DNA from: Neobacillus niacini | Lineage (GTDB): Bacteria > Bacillota > Bacilli > Bacillales > Cytobacillaceae | Reading direction: 5' to 3' | Length of the DNA stretch: 64,000 nucleotides | NCBI RefSeq assembly: GCF_023715415.1 | Contig: NZ_JAMBOB010000005.1 | Location: 372,001-436,000, forward strand | Part shown: positions 56,947-64,000 of the stretch, piece after piece | Position numbering within the stretch: position 1 is the stretch's first letter | How the letters are laid out: every line of letters starts with the position of its first letter | Translations under genes and position numbers: made by a program | The notes under the pieces: model-generated | Seen by the model: only the letters and a program-made list of their open reading frames with translations | What the model was told of the DNA's origin: nothing | Databases searched by the model: none

Positions 56947-58029
56947 ATGATTACCTATTTAAAGAGGTTGATTTCATACTCAGAACTAAACTTACTATCC
57001 TATGCAGATTATATTGAGGCTGTCCTCTATCATCCTGAATTAGGATTCTATATGAGAAATAAACAAAAAATTGGCAGTCAGGGAGACTTTATAACCACAA
57101 GTAATATTTCTGATATTTATGGGCGAATGATTGCAAAATGGTTTGCAAATGTTTGTAAGGAAAATGATTTAGAACCTACTTTTTGTGAGATTGGTGCAGG
57201 AAATGGCCGTTTTGCTCATGCCTTTTTACAAGAATGGGAGGATTCCATCAAATCTCCATTAAAATACATAATTGTTGAAAGCAGTCCCTATCATCTTAAG
57301 TTACAAAATGAATTGTTAAAGCCCTCCTATACCTTCACGCAAGTAACCAGGCTTGATGAATTAGAGCCATTCGAAGGGATGGTCTTTTCCAATGAATTAT
57401 TTGATGCCATGCCTGTTCATGTAATTGAGAAAGAGAACAATCAATTGTATGAGGTTATGGTAGGAATAAAAAATGAGAATTTATATGAGGAGAAGGTTCC
57501 CTTAACCAATCCATCTATCTATACTTTTTTAAAGGAAAGTGATTTGGAATTAACGGAAAAGCAGCGAATAGAAGTGCCTTTATTAATGGAAGGGATGGTC
57601 CATGATATATCCCGAGTGTTAAAGAGGGGGCTTGTAGTAACAGCTGATTATGGATACACCAAGGAGGACTGGAAGCATCCTTCAAGAATAAAGGGAAGCT
57701 TAAGGGGATATTATCAGCACCAAATGGTTCATGATGTACTAGAGCGCCCTGGAGAAATGGACATAACGACACACATTCATTTTGATTGGCTTATACAAAA
57801 GGGTGAGCAGGCAGATTTGTTATTCCATTCAAAGCTTAGGCAGGATGAGTTTCTACTTAATGCAGGTATATTAAAGGAGTTGGAAAATCATTATGATCCA
57901 AATCCATTTTCAGTTGTGAGCAAACGAAATCGTGCTATTCGCAGTTTGATTATGCCATCTGGTATGAGTTCTTTTTTTCACATACTTATTCAACAAAAGG
58001 GCATCAATGGTATTCTTTTTCAAAAATAA
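56947..58029 (+). CDS. MidA family SAM-dependent methyltransferase
   Basis: Class I methyltransferase of the MidA/NDUFAF7 (PF02636) family, 360 residues. Motifs: SADYIEAVLYHPELGFY-type N-terminus (SYADYIEAVLYHPELGFY), SAM motif I FCEIGAGNGRF, SNELFDAMPVHV, and VTADYGYTKEDW. The mitochondrial relative methylates an arginine of complex I; the bacterial substrate is unknown. AAAGAGGG precedes the ATG. It is monocistronic between two terminators, a usual neighbour of the yqgX/yqgY region in Bacillaceae. Confidence 0.9.
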   Translation: MITYLKRLISYSELNLLSYADYIEAVLYHPELGFYMRNKQKIGSQGDFITTSNISDIYGRMIAKWFANVCKENDLEPTFCEIGAGNGRFAHAFLQEWEDSIKSPLKYIIVESSPYHLKLQNELLKPSYTFTQVTRLDELEPFEGMVFSNELFDAMPVHVIEKENNQLYEVMVGIKNENLYEEKVPLTNPSIYTFLKESDLELTEKQRIEVPLLMEGMVHDISRVLKRGLVVTADYGYTKEDWKHPSRIKGSLRGYYQHQMVHDVLERPGEMDITTHIHFDWLIQKGEQADLLFHSKLRQDEFLLNAGILKELENHYDPNPFSVVSKRNRAIRSLIMPSGMSSFFHILIQQKGINGILFQK

Positions 58030-58062
58030 AAAACACCGGAAAAGAGTCCGGTGTTTTTTATT
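58030..58062. terminator. Bidirectional terminator between the MidA gene and yqgY
   Basis: AACACCGGA (58032-58040) and TCCGGTGTT (58047-58055) form a perfect stem with flanking A- and T-runs, serving both convergent genes. Confidence 0.9.
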
Positions 58063-58074
58063 TTTAATATCTTC

Positions 58075-58317
58075 TCAATGTCCTCCACCTAGCGGCATCA
58101 TAAAAGTTGTCCAATAAGTGAAGCCTGCGAAGAATACCGTTAAATACCCACAGAAAACATACATGTACATCCGTTCGGATAATTTTAGATAGCTTAACAA
58201 AACAAAGAATCCAGTTTGGGCCAAGAAAAGCATGGCAGTTTTATCCATATCACCTAAATAGAACATTACAGTGAAAATACCAGTCCAGAAACCCAAGACT
58301 CTGTACATACGATCCAT
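58075..58317 (-). CDS. yqgY: DUF2626 membrane protein YqgY
   Basis: 80-residue membrane protein of the DUF2626 (YqgY) family with three hydrophobic helices (about 6-24, 27-45, 52-73) and a Gly/His end (MPLGGGH). Function unknown. GGAGGG lies about 6 bases before the ATG. Confidence 0.88.
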   Translation of the reverse strand: MDRMYRVLGFWTGIFTVMFYLGDMDKTAMLFLAQTGFFVLLSYLKLSERMYMYVFCGYLTVFFAGFTYWTTFMMPLGGGH

Positions 58318-58397
58318 ATGTATCCCTCCTTTTCCCCTACGGTACCATCAAGAAATATTATAAAGAAAAGGAGTTCAAAAGTAAATAAAGTTTCAAA

Positions 58398-59093
58398 TTA
58401 GTTTGAAACAAGCGCCTGGTATGAGCAAGTTTCACAACCAGATATGATATTTTCTTTCTCAACTAGCTCCACTTTGTCAAATAATGCTTCAAACATTCCT
58501 TTTAGGAACTCATGATGCATAGCACAAACACTTTCGTGTTCCTCTGCAACTTCTTTGAAAGGACAATTGTAAATCTGGAAGAAAATTTTTGTGTGATCCC
58601 CATTAACTTCAAATTCTGGGTAGAATCCTGCTAATGTTGCAGCACTTTTTAAAATGGTTAACTTTTGATCAAATTCTATTTCTTCCCCAAAGGATCTTCT
58701 TGCCAATTCCTGCTCAATCACTTCAGCCCCAAAACGCTTGCCAGTTAAATATAGAGCTTGTTTACCAGCTTCTCCTAATGTAAGCATAGTTGTAATTGCA
58801 ACTTTGGATAGAAGCATATAATCCCGGAACGGGAAGTGCAATTGAATGACATCGTCTGATAAACGGTATAATCTACTTGGTCTTCCACCTTTACCAGTTT
58901 TTTTAGTTTCAGAAGCTAACATGTTAACATCTTCAAGCTTAGATAAATGTAATCTTGCAACGTTGGGATGAATATTAAAGTTCTCTGCCACCTCTTGTAC
59001 AGTTACTTCTTGGTGACGTTTCGTAATGTATTGATAGATGTAATACCTGGTTGGATCTGATAAAACATTTGTTATCTTTAATGTTTGTTCCAT
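58398..59093 (-). CDS. SufR-like winged-helix regulator with Fe-S-type cysteines
   Basis: 231-residue COG2345-type regulator. An ArsR/DeoR-like winged helix (about 1-75, EVAENFNIHPNVARLHLSKL) is followed by an effector domain with four cysteines. The spacing is NCPF, then a second Cys 13 residues later in ESVCAMHHEF, then GCETC near the C-terminus. This resembles the cluster ligands of SufR-type Fe-S sensors, so metal or Fe-S sensing is plausible but unproven. I start at ATG 59093, 7 bases after AGGTGA. It is divergent from comG. Confidence 0.83.
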   Translation of the reverse strand: MEQTLKITNVLSDPTRYYIYQYITKRHQEVTVQEVAENFNIHPNVARLHLSKLEDVNMLASETKKTGKGGRPSRLYRLSDDVIQLHFPFRDYMLLSKVAITTMLTLGEAGKQALYLTGKRFGAEVIEQELARRSFGEEIEFDQKLTILKSAATLAGFYPEFEVNGDHTKIFFQIYNCPFKEVAEEHESVCAMHHEFLKGMFEALFDKVELVEKENIISGCETCSYQALVSN

Positions 59094-59128
59094 CTCTAGT
59101 TCACCTCGAACCCCCATAATTTAATCCA

Positions 59129-59176
59129 ATTATAATACAGCGATTTAAACATGGGAATGAGGTTAACAATGTTAAC
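59129..59176 (-). promoter_or_regulatory. Promoter and palindromic operator candidate of the SufR-like gene
   Basis: On the minus strand TATAAT (59134-59129) lies 17 bases after TTCCCA (59157-59152). Directly upstream is the perfect palindrome GTTAACAATGTTAAC (59162-59176). It is well placed for autoregulation or for joint control with comG. Confidence 0.62.
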
Positions 59177-59388
59177 ACTATATGTTTAGAAATTGTTCAC
59201 ATTTGCCGAATGTATATCGAGGTTTAGTTGTACAAATATTACACAAAATATATACAATCCGTTTGTCAATAGTTGTTTTTTGGAGGATTATAGAGTAAGA
59301 ATCTCAAGAAATATTTTTTTAAAAAAAGAAAAGAATCTTGAAGGAAAAGCTTGAAAGATGTCGAATACCTACAAAGACAAAATAAAAG
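59177..59388 (+). promoter_or_regulatory. comG upstream region
   Basis: AT-rich leader and promoter region. TTGTCA (59263-59268) and GATTAT (59286-59291), 17 bases apart, are the best sigma-A match. AAGAATCT occurs twice (59297-59304 and 59331-59338) around a T7A7 tract (59314-59327), and TCAAGA/TCTTGA (59304, 59336) could pair. A clean pair of ComK boxes (AAAA-N5-TTTT) is not evident, although ComK control is expected. Confidence 0.5.
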
Positions 59389-60474
59389 GTGGTGTTACAC
59401 ATTGTTAGTTCAATCGAAATATTAGCGAATAGAATCATTACGGATGCTGCAAGAAACCAAGCTACAGATATTCACATTGTACCCAGAAAGAAAGACACAC
59501 TCATCCAAATCCGCTTAACGAACAAACTCATTCCCCGGTTATCACTTCCAAAAGAAGAATGCGACAGATTAATTTCACATTTTAAATTTACAGCCAATAT
59601 GGATATCGGAGAACGAAGACGCCCCCAAAGCGGTGCGATTTTTTGTGAAGTGGATGGAAAATTAATGGGTCTTAGACTTTCAACCCTTCCATCAAACAAT
59701 CGAGAAAGTCTGGTTATCAGACTATTGCCTCAACAAGAACAGATTCCCTTTCACCAACTTTCACTTTTTCCTGGAATGACCAGAAAACTACTTGCTCTCC
59801 TAAAACACGCACATGGATTAATCATCTTCACCGGACCAACCGGATCTGGAAAAACGACTACTCTTTATTCCCTTTTAAATGAAACCGCTCACCTTTTTCA
59901 TCGAAATGTAATCACACTTGAAGACCCCATTGAAAAAAACTACGACTCTGTTTTACAAATACAAGTGAATGAAAAAGCGGGCGTTACATATGCTGCCGGT
60001 CTAAAGGCGATTCTTCGTCATGATCCCGACATTATTATGGTCGGTGAAATACGTGATGCGGAAACAGCTAAAATTGCAGTGCGTGCTGCATTAACGGGCC
60101 ATTTGGTTCTTAGTACCATGCATACAAGGGATGCGAAGGGGGCGGTATATCGTCTCCGTGAGTTTGGTGTAAATTGGTTAGAGGTAGAACAAACCTTAAT
60201 TGCTGTTACAGCTCAGCGATTAGTGGAACTAACTTGTCCCTATTGCCAAGGGGAGTGTTCACCTTTTTGCTATTCATATGGGAGATGGAAAAGGGCGAGT
60301 GTTTTTGAACTTCTATCAGGGAGAAATCTTAATACTGCGATGAAAGAAGCAAAGGGAGAAAATATTATTTCGCATTACACAACAGTAAGGGAAGTAATAA
60401 AAAAAGGGATTGCTCTGGGGTATATTAAAGAGTCTGAATACGATCGCCTGGTGTATGATCATGAAGCACCATAA
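59389..60474 (+). CDS. comGA: Competence pseudopilus assembly ATPase ComGA
   Basis: PilB/GspE-type ATPase that powers the DNA-uptake pseudopilus. The 361-residue frame has Walker A GPTGSGKT, the Asp box LEDPIE, Walker B IIMVGEIRDAET, the His box STMHTRDA, and a C-terminal CPYC...C zinc site. The start is unusual. GTG 59389 and 59392 lie inside the Shine-Dalgarno AAAGGTGGTG, and no ATG, GTG or TTG is in frame at the right distance. ATT 59401 is 6 bases behind it and gives an N-terminus equal to B. subtilis ComGA within one residue. I give the first canonical codon. comGB overlaps by 14 bases. Confidence 0.93.
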   Translation: MVLHIVSSIEILANRIITDAARNQATDIHIVPRKKDTLIQIRLTNKLIPRLSLPKEECDRLISHFKFTANMDIGERRRPQSGAIFCEVDGKLMGLRLSTLPSNNRESLVIRLLPQQEQIPFHQLSLFPGMTRKLLALLKHAHGLIIFTGPTGSGKTTTLYSLLNETAHLFHRNVITLEDPIEKNYDSVLQIQVNEKAGVTYAAGLKAILRHDPDIIMVGEIRDAETAKIAVRAALTGHLVLSTMHTRDAKGAVYRLREFGVNWLEVEQTLIAVTAQRLVELTCPYCQGECSPFCYSYGRWKRASVFELLSGRNLNTAMKEAKGENIISHYTTVREVIKKGIALGYIKESEYDRLVYDHEAP

Positions 60475-61492
60475 ATGGTCTATTAATGAGCAAGCTATCT
60501 TATTAAAACGGATTGGTGAATTATTGGCACGCGGGTATCCAATTGCAGAAGCAATTGAATCCATATCATTGCATTTACCTAAGAATCGAAAGGAGGAGCT
60601 GTATCAATGTTTAGTTGAGCTGAGAAATGGGACATCATTCCATGATGTTCTAAATAAGCTTGGCTTTCACAAGGACTTAATTGGTTACGTCTATTTTGCA
60701 GAGCAGCATGGCAGCTTTTCAGAAGCACTATTGGAAGGTAGTAGTCTAGCATTAGTAAAGGAGAATGATAGGAAAAAGCTTTTAAAAATATTACAGTATC
60801 CATCATTGCTTATCTTTATAACAGGCTTTTTGTTTGTATTTGTACAAAAATCATTGCTGCCTAAATTTACAAGTCTCTTCAATTCTATGAGTCTTGAAGA
60901 AAATTTCTTTATGAAAGTACTTTATTCTTTTGATGAGTATTTTCCAATATTTATGGCTATCTTTCTGGCACTTTTGGCATCAGGTGCAATCTATTATGTT
61001 TTTTGGTTTCGAAAAATCACCATCCTGCAGCAAAGGTCCCAACTCGTGAAAATTCCGATTGCAGGAAGAATCCTCAAATTGTTGTTTACCCATTATTTTT
61101 CGGTTCAACTTAGTTTCCTTTTAGCTGGTGGAATATCGGTTTTAGAAGCCTTGCAATTATTTGAGAAAAACTACAGGCAGCCATTTTATTGCCAGTTGGG
61201 AAGGGAAATCAAGCAAAAGCTGTTAACGGGTGAAAACTTAGAGTCAATCCTGGCTTGCTTTCCTTTCTTTGAAAAAGAATTCCCGATGATAATAAAACAT
61301 GGTCAAGAAAATGGAAAATTGGAACAAGAATTACTATTCTTCAGCCAGCATTGTATGTTGAACATGGAAGAAAGAATCGAAAAAAGTTTAAAAATGATTC
61401 AGCCTGTTCTTTATCTTTTTATTGGGTTTCTCGTTGTATCCATGTACCTAGCCATATTATTACCAATGTTTAACTTACTCGATGGAATTTAA
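60461..61492 (+). CDS. comGB: Competence pseudopilus membrane platform ComGB
   Basis: GspF/PilC-family polytopic membrane protein, 343 residues, with two similar halves and three main membrane segments (about 115-135, 160-185, 315-340). It anchors the pseudopilus and couples it to ComGA. I start at ATG 60461, where MKHHKWSINEQAILLKRIGE aligns exactly with the start of B. subtilis ComGB. It lies within the end of comGA, so translation is coupled, and its own ribosome-binding site is weak (CTGGTG). Confidence 0.93.
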   Translation: MKHHKWSINEQAILLKRIGELLARGYPIAEAIESISLHLPKNRKEELYQCLVELRNGTSFHDVLNKLGFHKDLIGYVYFAEQHGSFSEALLEGSSLALVKENDRKKLLKILQYPSLLIFITGFLFVFVQKSLLPKFTSLFNSMSLEENFFMKVLYSFDEYFPIFMAIFLALLASGAIYYVFWFRKITILQQRSQLVKIPIAGRILKLLFTHYFSVQLSFLLAGGISVLEALQLFEKNYRQPFYCQLGREIKQKLLTGENLESILACFPFFEKEFPMIIKHGQENGKLEQELLFFSQHCMLNMEERIEKSLKMIQPVLYLFIGFLVVSMYLAILLPMFNLLDGI

Positions 61493-61506
61493 AAATGGAG
61501 GAATTT

Positions 61507-61827
61507 ATGATGATGAAAAATGAAAAAGGTTTTACTCTTATTGAAATGATGATTGTTATGCTGGTTATTTCGGTTTTATTAATTGTTACAATTCCAAATG
61601 TGGCCAAGCATAATACCAATATAAACAACAAAGGCTGTGATGCATATGTGAAAATGGTTCAAGCGCAAGTGCAGTCTTATATAATGGAAAATAATAAGGT
61701 GCCTACTATGACAATGCTAACTGAAGAAGACTATCTTATTGAAGATACCGGTTGTCCAAATGGAACAAAAAATGTATTGATTGATTCTGAAGGAAATGTT
61801 ACGGCAGTAGCCAAGCCAGCATCTTAA
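61507..61827 (+). CDS. comGC: Major competence pseudopilin ComGC
   Basis: Main subunit of the DNA-uptake pseudopilus, 106 residues. It has the class 3 prepilin signal NEKG/FTLIEMMIV, cleaved by ComC, and a hydrophobic assembly helix. Two cysteines (about 47 and 79 of this frame, NKGCDAY and DTGCPNG) match the intramolecular disulfide of B. subtilis ComGC. GGAGG at 61497 lies 5 bases before ATG 61507; the ATGs at 61510 and 61513 are alternatives. Confidence 0.95.
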   Translation: MMMKNEKGFTLIEMMIVMLVISVLLIVTIPNVAKHNTNINNKGCDAYVKMVQAQVQSYIMENNKVPTMTMLTEEDYLIEDTGCPNGTKNVLIDSEGNVTAVAKPAS

Positions 61828-62261
61828 TGCTCCACAATCAAAAAGGATTTACATTAATTGAATCTTTGATTGTTCTCTCCATCTTTTTAATCATCTCTTC
61901 GATAACTGTCTTTAGCATAAAGCCACAATACCAAATAGCTACCTACAAGTCCTTTATTTCCCAATTAAAAGCAGATTTATATTACGGTCAGCAATACGCC
62001 ATCGCTAATCAGACTGAGGTTAGAGTTAACTTTACAGAGAATGAGCATAAGTATGTCATCGCGACTGGTGTTAAAATCATTGTTGAAAGAAAACATTCTC
62101 CAAAGATTACTGTAAGTCAGGGGACCATCCCATTAATTTTTAAATTTACTTCAAATGGGAATGTGGATAGATTCGGTACAATATTTATTCGGACACCGCG
62201 GCAGATTTACAAATTAACTCTTTTGATTGGAAAGGGACGGTTTTATGTTTTGGAAGAATGA
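61827..62261 (+). CDS. comGD: Competence minor pseudopilin ComGD
   Basis: Minor pseudopilin, 144 residues, with the prepilin motif NQKG/FTLIESLIVLS followed by a hydrophobic helix (about 9-30) and a beta-rich C-terminal domain. It probably joins the tip complex of the pseudopilus with ComGE, GF and GG. Its ATG overlaps the last base of the comGC stop (TAATG), and it overlaps comGE by 17 bases, so translation is coupled. Confidence 0.9.
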   Translation: MLHNQKGFTLIESLIVLSIFLIISSITVFSIKPQYQIATYKSFISQLKADLYYGQQYAIANQTEVRVNFTENEHKYVIATGVKIIVERKHSPKITVSQGTIPLIFKFTSNGNVDRFGTIFIRTPRQIYKLTLLIGKGRFYVLEE

Positions 62262-62583
62262 TGGTTTCTTTTTACTAGAGATCCTTTTATCATTATCGGC
62301 TTTGTTTATGCTAAGTATGTTTTTTGTACCCTTGTTAATAGATTTTGCAAACCAATCTCAGCAGCTTATGAGAGATAAAAGAGCTAAGCAGTTTTTATTT
62401 GAGGAACTTCAAGCGAATTTAATAGAAGATAGGATTAATACCCATTACTCCGTCACTCTTAATGGAACAGAATATAAGATTTACTGGCGTCTGAACTCAG
62501 TTAATGGACAAAAGGAGGTGTGTGTAAAAGTTGATGAAAATCCACTCCTCCCAAGTATTGAAGACTGTGCGATACCCGAATGA
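62245..62583 (+). CDS. comGE: Competence minor pseudopilin ComGE
   Basis: Minor pseudopilin, 112 residues. The N-terminal motif is WKNDG/FFLLEILLSLSAL: glycine and the +5 glutamate are kept, but the residue before glycine is Asp instead of Lys, so processing may differ slightly. The remaining part is poorly conserved, as in all ComGE proteins. I start at ATG 62245 with AAAGGGA 7 bases upstream; the ATG at 62227 lacks a site. Confidence 0.85.
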   Translation: MFWKNDGFFLLEILLSLSALFMLSMFFVPLLIDFANQSQQLMRDKRAKQFLFEELQANLIEDRINTHYSVTLNGTEYKIYWRLNSVNGQKEVCVKVDENPLLPSIEDCAIPE

Positions 62584-63007
62584 AAAAGCTTTTACTCTTC
62601 TCGAGGTGCTATTTGCTTTCTCAATCTTCACAATGATAGTGTTTTTCATGTTTCCGGTAATTCAAATTATATTAGACAATAAAGATTCAAATGGAAGACT
62701 TCAAAACATGGAATGGGATGTATTTTGCAGTCAGATAAAAAGGGAAATCCGTATTAGTTCTAAAGCGGAGGTGATTTCAGGGACCTTGGTATTAACCTTG
62801 AATAATGAAAAAATTTCATATGAAAAGTACGGCAGTATTATAAGAAGGCGAGTAAATTCTACTGGTCATGAAACAATCCTGCAGAATGTATCATTGGTCA
62901 CTTTTACAAGGATAAATAACTCAGTTAAAATTTTTGTAAAGGATGTTTGGGAAAAAGAATACAGTGTTGTAGTACAATCCTATATTGAATGGGTTCCACT
63001 TTTATGA
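62531..63007 (+). CDS. comGF: Competence minor pseudopilin ComGF
   Basis: ComGF-family minor pseudopilin, 158 residues. The motif NEKA/FTLLEVLFAFSIF has alanine at the cleavage position, where glycine is usual. It is followed by the membrane helix and a family-typical domain (QNMEWDVFCSQIKREI, ISYEKYGSIIRRRV). The strong AAAGGAGGTG at 62511-62520 supports initiation at TTG 62531 or the neighbouring ATG 62534. It overlaps comGE by 53 bases and comGG by four. Confidence 0.85.
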   Translation: MMKIHSSQVLKTVRYPNEKAFTLLEVLFAFSIFTMIVFFMFPVIQIILDNKDSNGRLQNMEWDVFCSQIKREIRISSKAEVISGTLVLTLNNEKISYEKYGSIIRRRVNSTGHETILQNVSLVTFTRINNSVKIFVKDVWEKEYSVVVQSYIEWVPLL

Positions 63008-63378
63008 GGAGTCGTGAACAAGGATTTACATATCCATTGACTTTAGTGGTCCTCATTCTGTTTTTATCCATTTTTTCCTTTCGAGTTGAACAACTGCTTT
63101 CTGAAAGGAAAATGTCATATGAAACAACTGTCATTCTTCAGGAAGAATATTATTTCCATTCTTCTTTTAAAAAAGTCGAAAAAATATTGCAATCGGGGGG
63201 TCTAATATCAGGAAAGGGTTCATTCTCTTATCAAAAAGGGACTATGGGATATCAAGCCGACATTCCGATTGGATCTGTACAGAAAATCAACTTTACTCTT
63301 AAAATGAACACTGGTGAAACAGTGGCAGTACGCTGCTATTTCGATATTACTGCAAAAAAAATGATAAAAATGGACTAA
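63004..63378 (+). CDS. comGG: Competence minor pseudopilin ComGG
   Basis: Last pseudopilin of the comG operon, 124 residues. The motif REQG/FTYPLTLVVLILF has tyrosine/proline in place of the usual LIE, lacking the +5 glutamate, as is typical of ComGG. A C-terminal soluble domain follows. The start ATG overlaps the comGF stop (ATGA), so it depends on coupling; there is little of a Shine-Dalgarno. Confidence 0.88.
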   Translation: MRSREQGFTYPLTLVVLILFLSIFSFRVEQLLSERKMSYETTVILQEEYYFHSSFKKVEKILQSGGLISGKGSFSYQKGTMGYQADIPIGSVQKINFTLKMNTGETVAVRCYFDITAKKMIKMD

Positions 63379-63452
63379 AGAAGTTTATTTAGGGTGTTAG
63401 TTGTTTGAATTCATGGACATACTTTTAGGGAAGAATAAAGGCAGGTGTGTCC

Positions 63453-63638
63453 ATGAAAACAAATGATTATGTAAAATATATGACTCAAACTCTTGTTAAA
63501 TATGCGGACCAGCCAAAAGACGAACGAAAACGGCTCAAGGAAGAGAGAAAGCAAGCCAAGGCGTCTTTTTGGTATCGTTGGTTCGGGATTCTTCCTTATA
63601 TCTTTTATATCGAAGTAAAGAATCGGAAGAAAAGGTAA
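63453..63638 (+). CDS. yqzE: YqzE family protein
   Basis: 61-residue YqzE-family protein directly behind comG, as in B. subtilis, where it is transcribed with competence genes. [19 protein letters not shown] at the N-terminus is followed by a highly basic stretch ([15 protein letters not shown]) and a short hydrophobic C-terminal part. ATG 63453 is 5 bases after AGGTG; GTG 63447 is part of that site. Function unknown. Confidence 0.9.
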   Translation: MKTNDYVKYMTQTLVKYADQPKDERKRLKEERKQAKASFWYRWFGILPYIFYIEVKNRKKR

Positions 63639-63669
63639 AGAAGCAGAACAAAGTCTGCTTCTTTATTTT
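63637..63669. terminator. Bidirectional terminator between yqzE and yqhG
   Basis: AAAGAAGCAGA (63637-63647) and TCTGCTTCTTT (63654-63664) form a perfect 11-bp stem, followed by ATTTT; it closes comG-yqzE and the convergent yqhG. Confidence 0.9.
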
Positions 63670-63671
63670 CG

Positions 63672-64000
63672 TTAAACAGCCTTGTCGGTTAAATAAAACA
63701 ATCCGCCATTAATAAACGATATGTTTATTTTTGGTTCATACTGTTCCTGCAAAGCTCGTTTCTCTGTTTCGTAACTTTCATTTTCTTCCTCTGCATCCTC
63801 ATAAAAATGATGCAGAAGCTGCAAATCCTTCTCCCAACGCTGCCTAGCATCCTCTGCCCATGAATGGTCATCTTCTGCAATTACAGCTTTTAAATAATTT
63901 TCAATCCGTGACAAACCGCTTTTCGGTTTTACTAGCGGCGATAGCGTAAACGAATAATCTGGTATCTTTGGTGTAAGCTTGACATTCTGCAGACGATCAT
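63672..64000 (-). CDS. yqhG: YqhG (partial, C-terminal part)
   Basis: Open frame of 109 residues that runs off the right edge; only the C-terminal third of a protein of about 260 residues is present. DYSFTLSPLVKPKSGLSR, RWEKDLQLLHHFYE and the ending EQYEPKINISFINGGLFYL match YqhG. A TTG at 63912-63914 could mislead a caller into a short 80-residue gene, but homology continues beyond it to base 64000. YqhG is a conserved Bacillaceae protein of unknown function located next to comG. Confidence 0.87.
   Translation of the reverse strand, partial: DRLQNVKLTPKIPDYSFTLSPLVKPKSGLSRIENYLKAVIAEDDHSWAEDARQRWEKDLQLLHHFYEDAEEENESYETEKRALQEQYEPKINISFINGGLFYLTDKAV

Noticed and set aside
63672-63914. Separate 80-residue gene at the right end
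   Set aside because: The frame stays open to base 64000 and the extra residues match YqhG, so it is the end of a longer gene.

Overview
The window is an AT-rich chromosomal segment of an endospore-forming Bacillaceae bacterium (Bacillus sensu lato; a Neobacillus-like species is my inference). It shows near-complete synteny with the mtaB (yqeV) to comG/yqhG region of Bacillus subtilis, sigma-A and sigma-W type promoters, sporulation genes (yqfC, yqfD), many TTG starts behind strong Shine-Dalgarno sequences, and the low-GC Gram-positive competence operon. It contains no phage, plasmid, CRISPR, rRNA or tRNA gene. It is almost entirely core genome.

Layout. 1-3.2 kb: mtaB (tRNA modification), deoC, and yqeW on the other strand. 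3.2-8.8 kb: rpsU-yqeY, a sigma-W-driven nfeD-floA-yqfB envelope-stress operon, then yqfC-yqfD-phoH. 8.9-14.5 kb: pgpH-ybeY-dgkA, cdd-era-yqzL-recO. 14.6-22.3 kb: T-box-controlled single-chain glyS, ccpN, PPDK regulator, a wrecked yaiI (yqxD), dnaG-sigA, cccA. 22.4-31.7 kb: trmK-yqfO, ispH and yqfQ on the minus strand, cshB-nfo, yqfT, znuC-znuB-zur, yqfW. 31.8-40.6 kb: yqfX, ispG, yqfZ, yqgB, yqgC, an Fnr-type regulator, sodA, yqgE, pbpA. 40.7-45.2 kb: the Pho-box-driven pstS-pstC-pstA-pstB-phoU phosphate system. 45.4-59.1 kb: a DUF4912 gene, rpmG, yqgN, a DUF92 gene, Rex-box ldh, gluP, yqgQ-glcK, yqgT, yqgU, yqgW, yqgX, a MidA-type methyltransferase, yqgY and a SufR-like regulator. 59.2-64 kb: comGA-GG, yqzE, and the 3' part of yqhG running off the end.

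How the genes work together. Several groups form clear functional units: translation and RNA maturation (mtaB, rpsU, ybeY, era, glyS, trmK, rpmG), replication and transcription initiation (dnaG, sigA), isoprenoid synthesis (ispG, ispH), zinc uptake with its own repressor (znuCB-zur), phosphate uptake (pst-phoU), redox-controlled fermentation (ldh), and DNA uptake (comG). Regulatory sites can be read directly: the T-box, an exact sigma-W promoter, a Pho-box array in 11-bp phase, a Rex-like site and many intrinsic terminators, several of them shared by convergent genes.

I found no convincing new multi-gene system. The best second looks are: the decaying yaiI remnant between the PPDK-regulator gene and dnaG; a nested stem-loop in the cshB leader; yqfC, whose ribosome-binding site lies inside the preceding terminator; comGA, which has no properly spaced canonical start but a well-placed ATT; an NfeD protein without its protease domain; a SufR-like regulator with a perfect palindrome at its promoter; and a dispersed imperfect repeat found at 24.2 and 56.8 kb.
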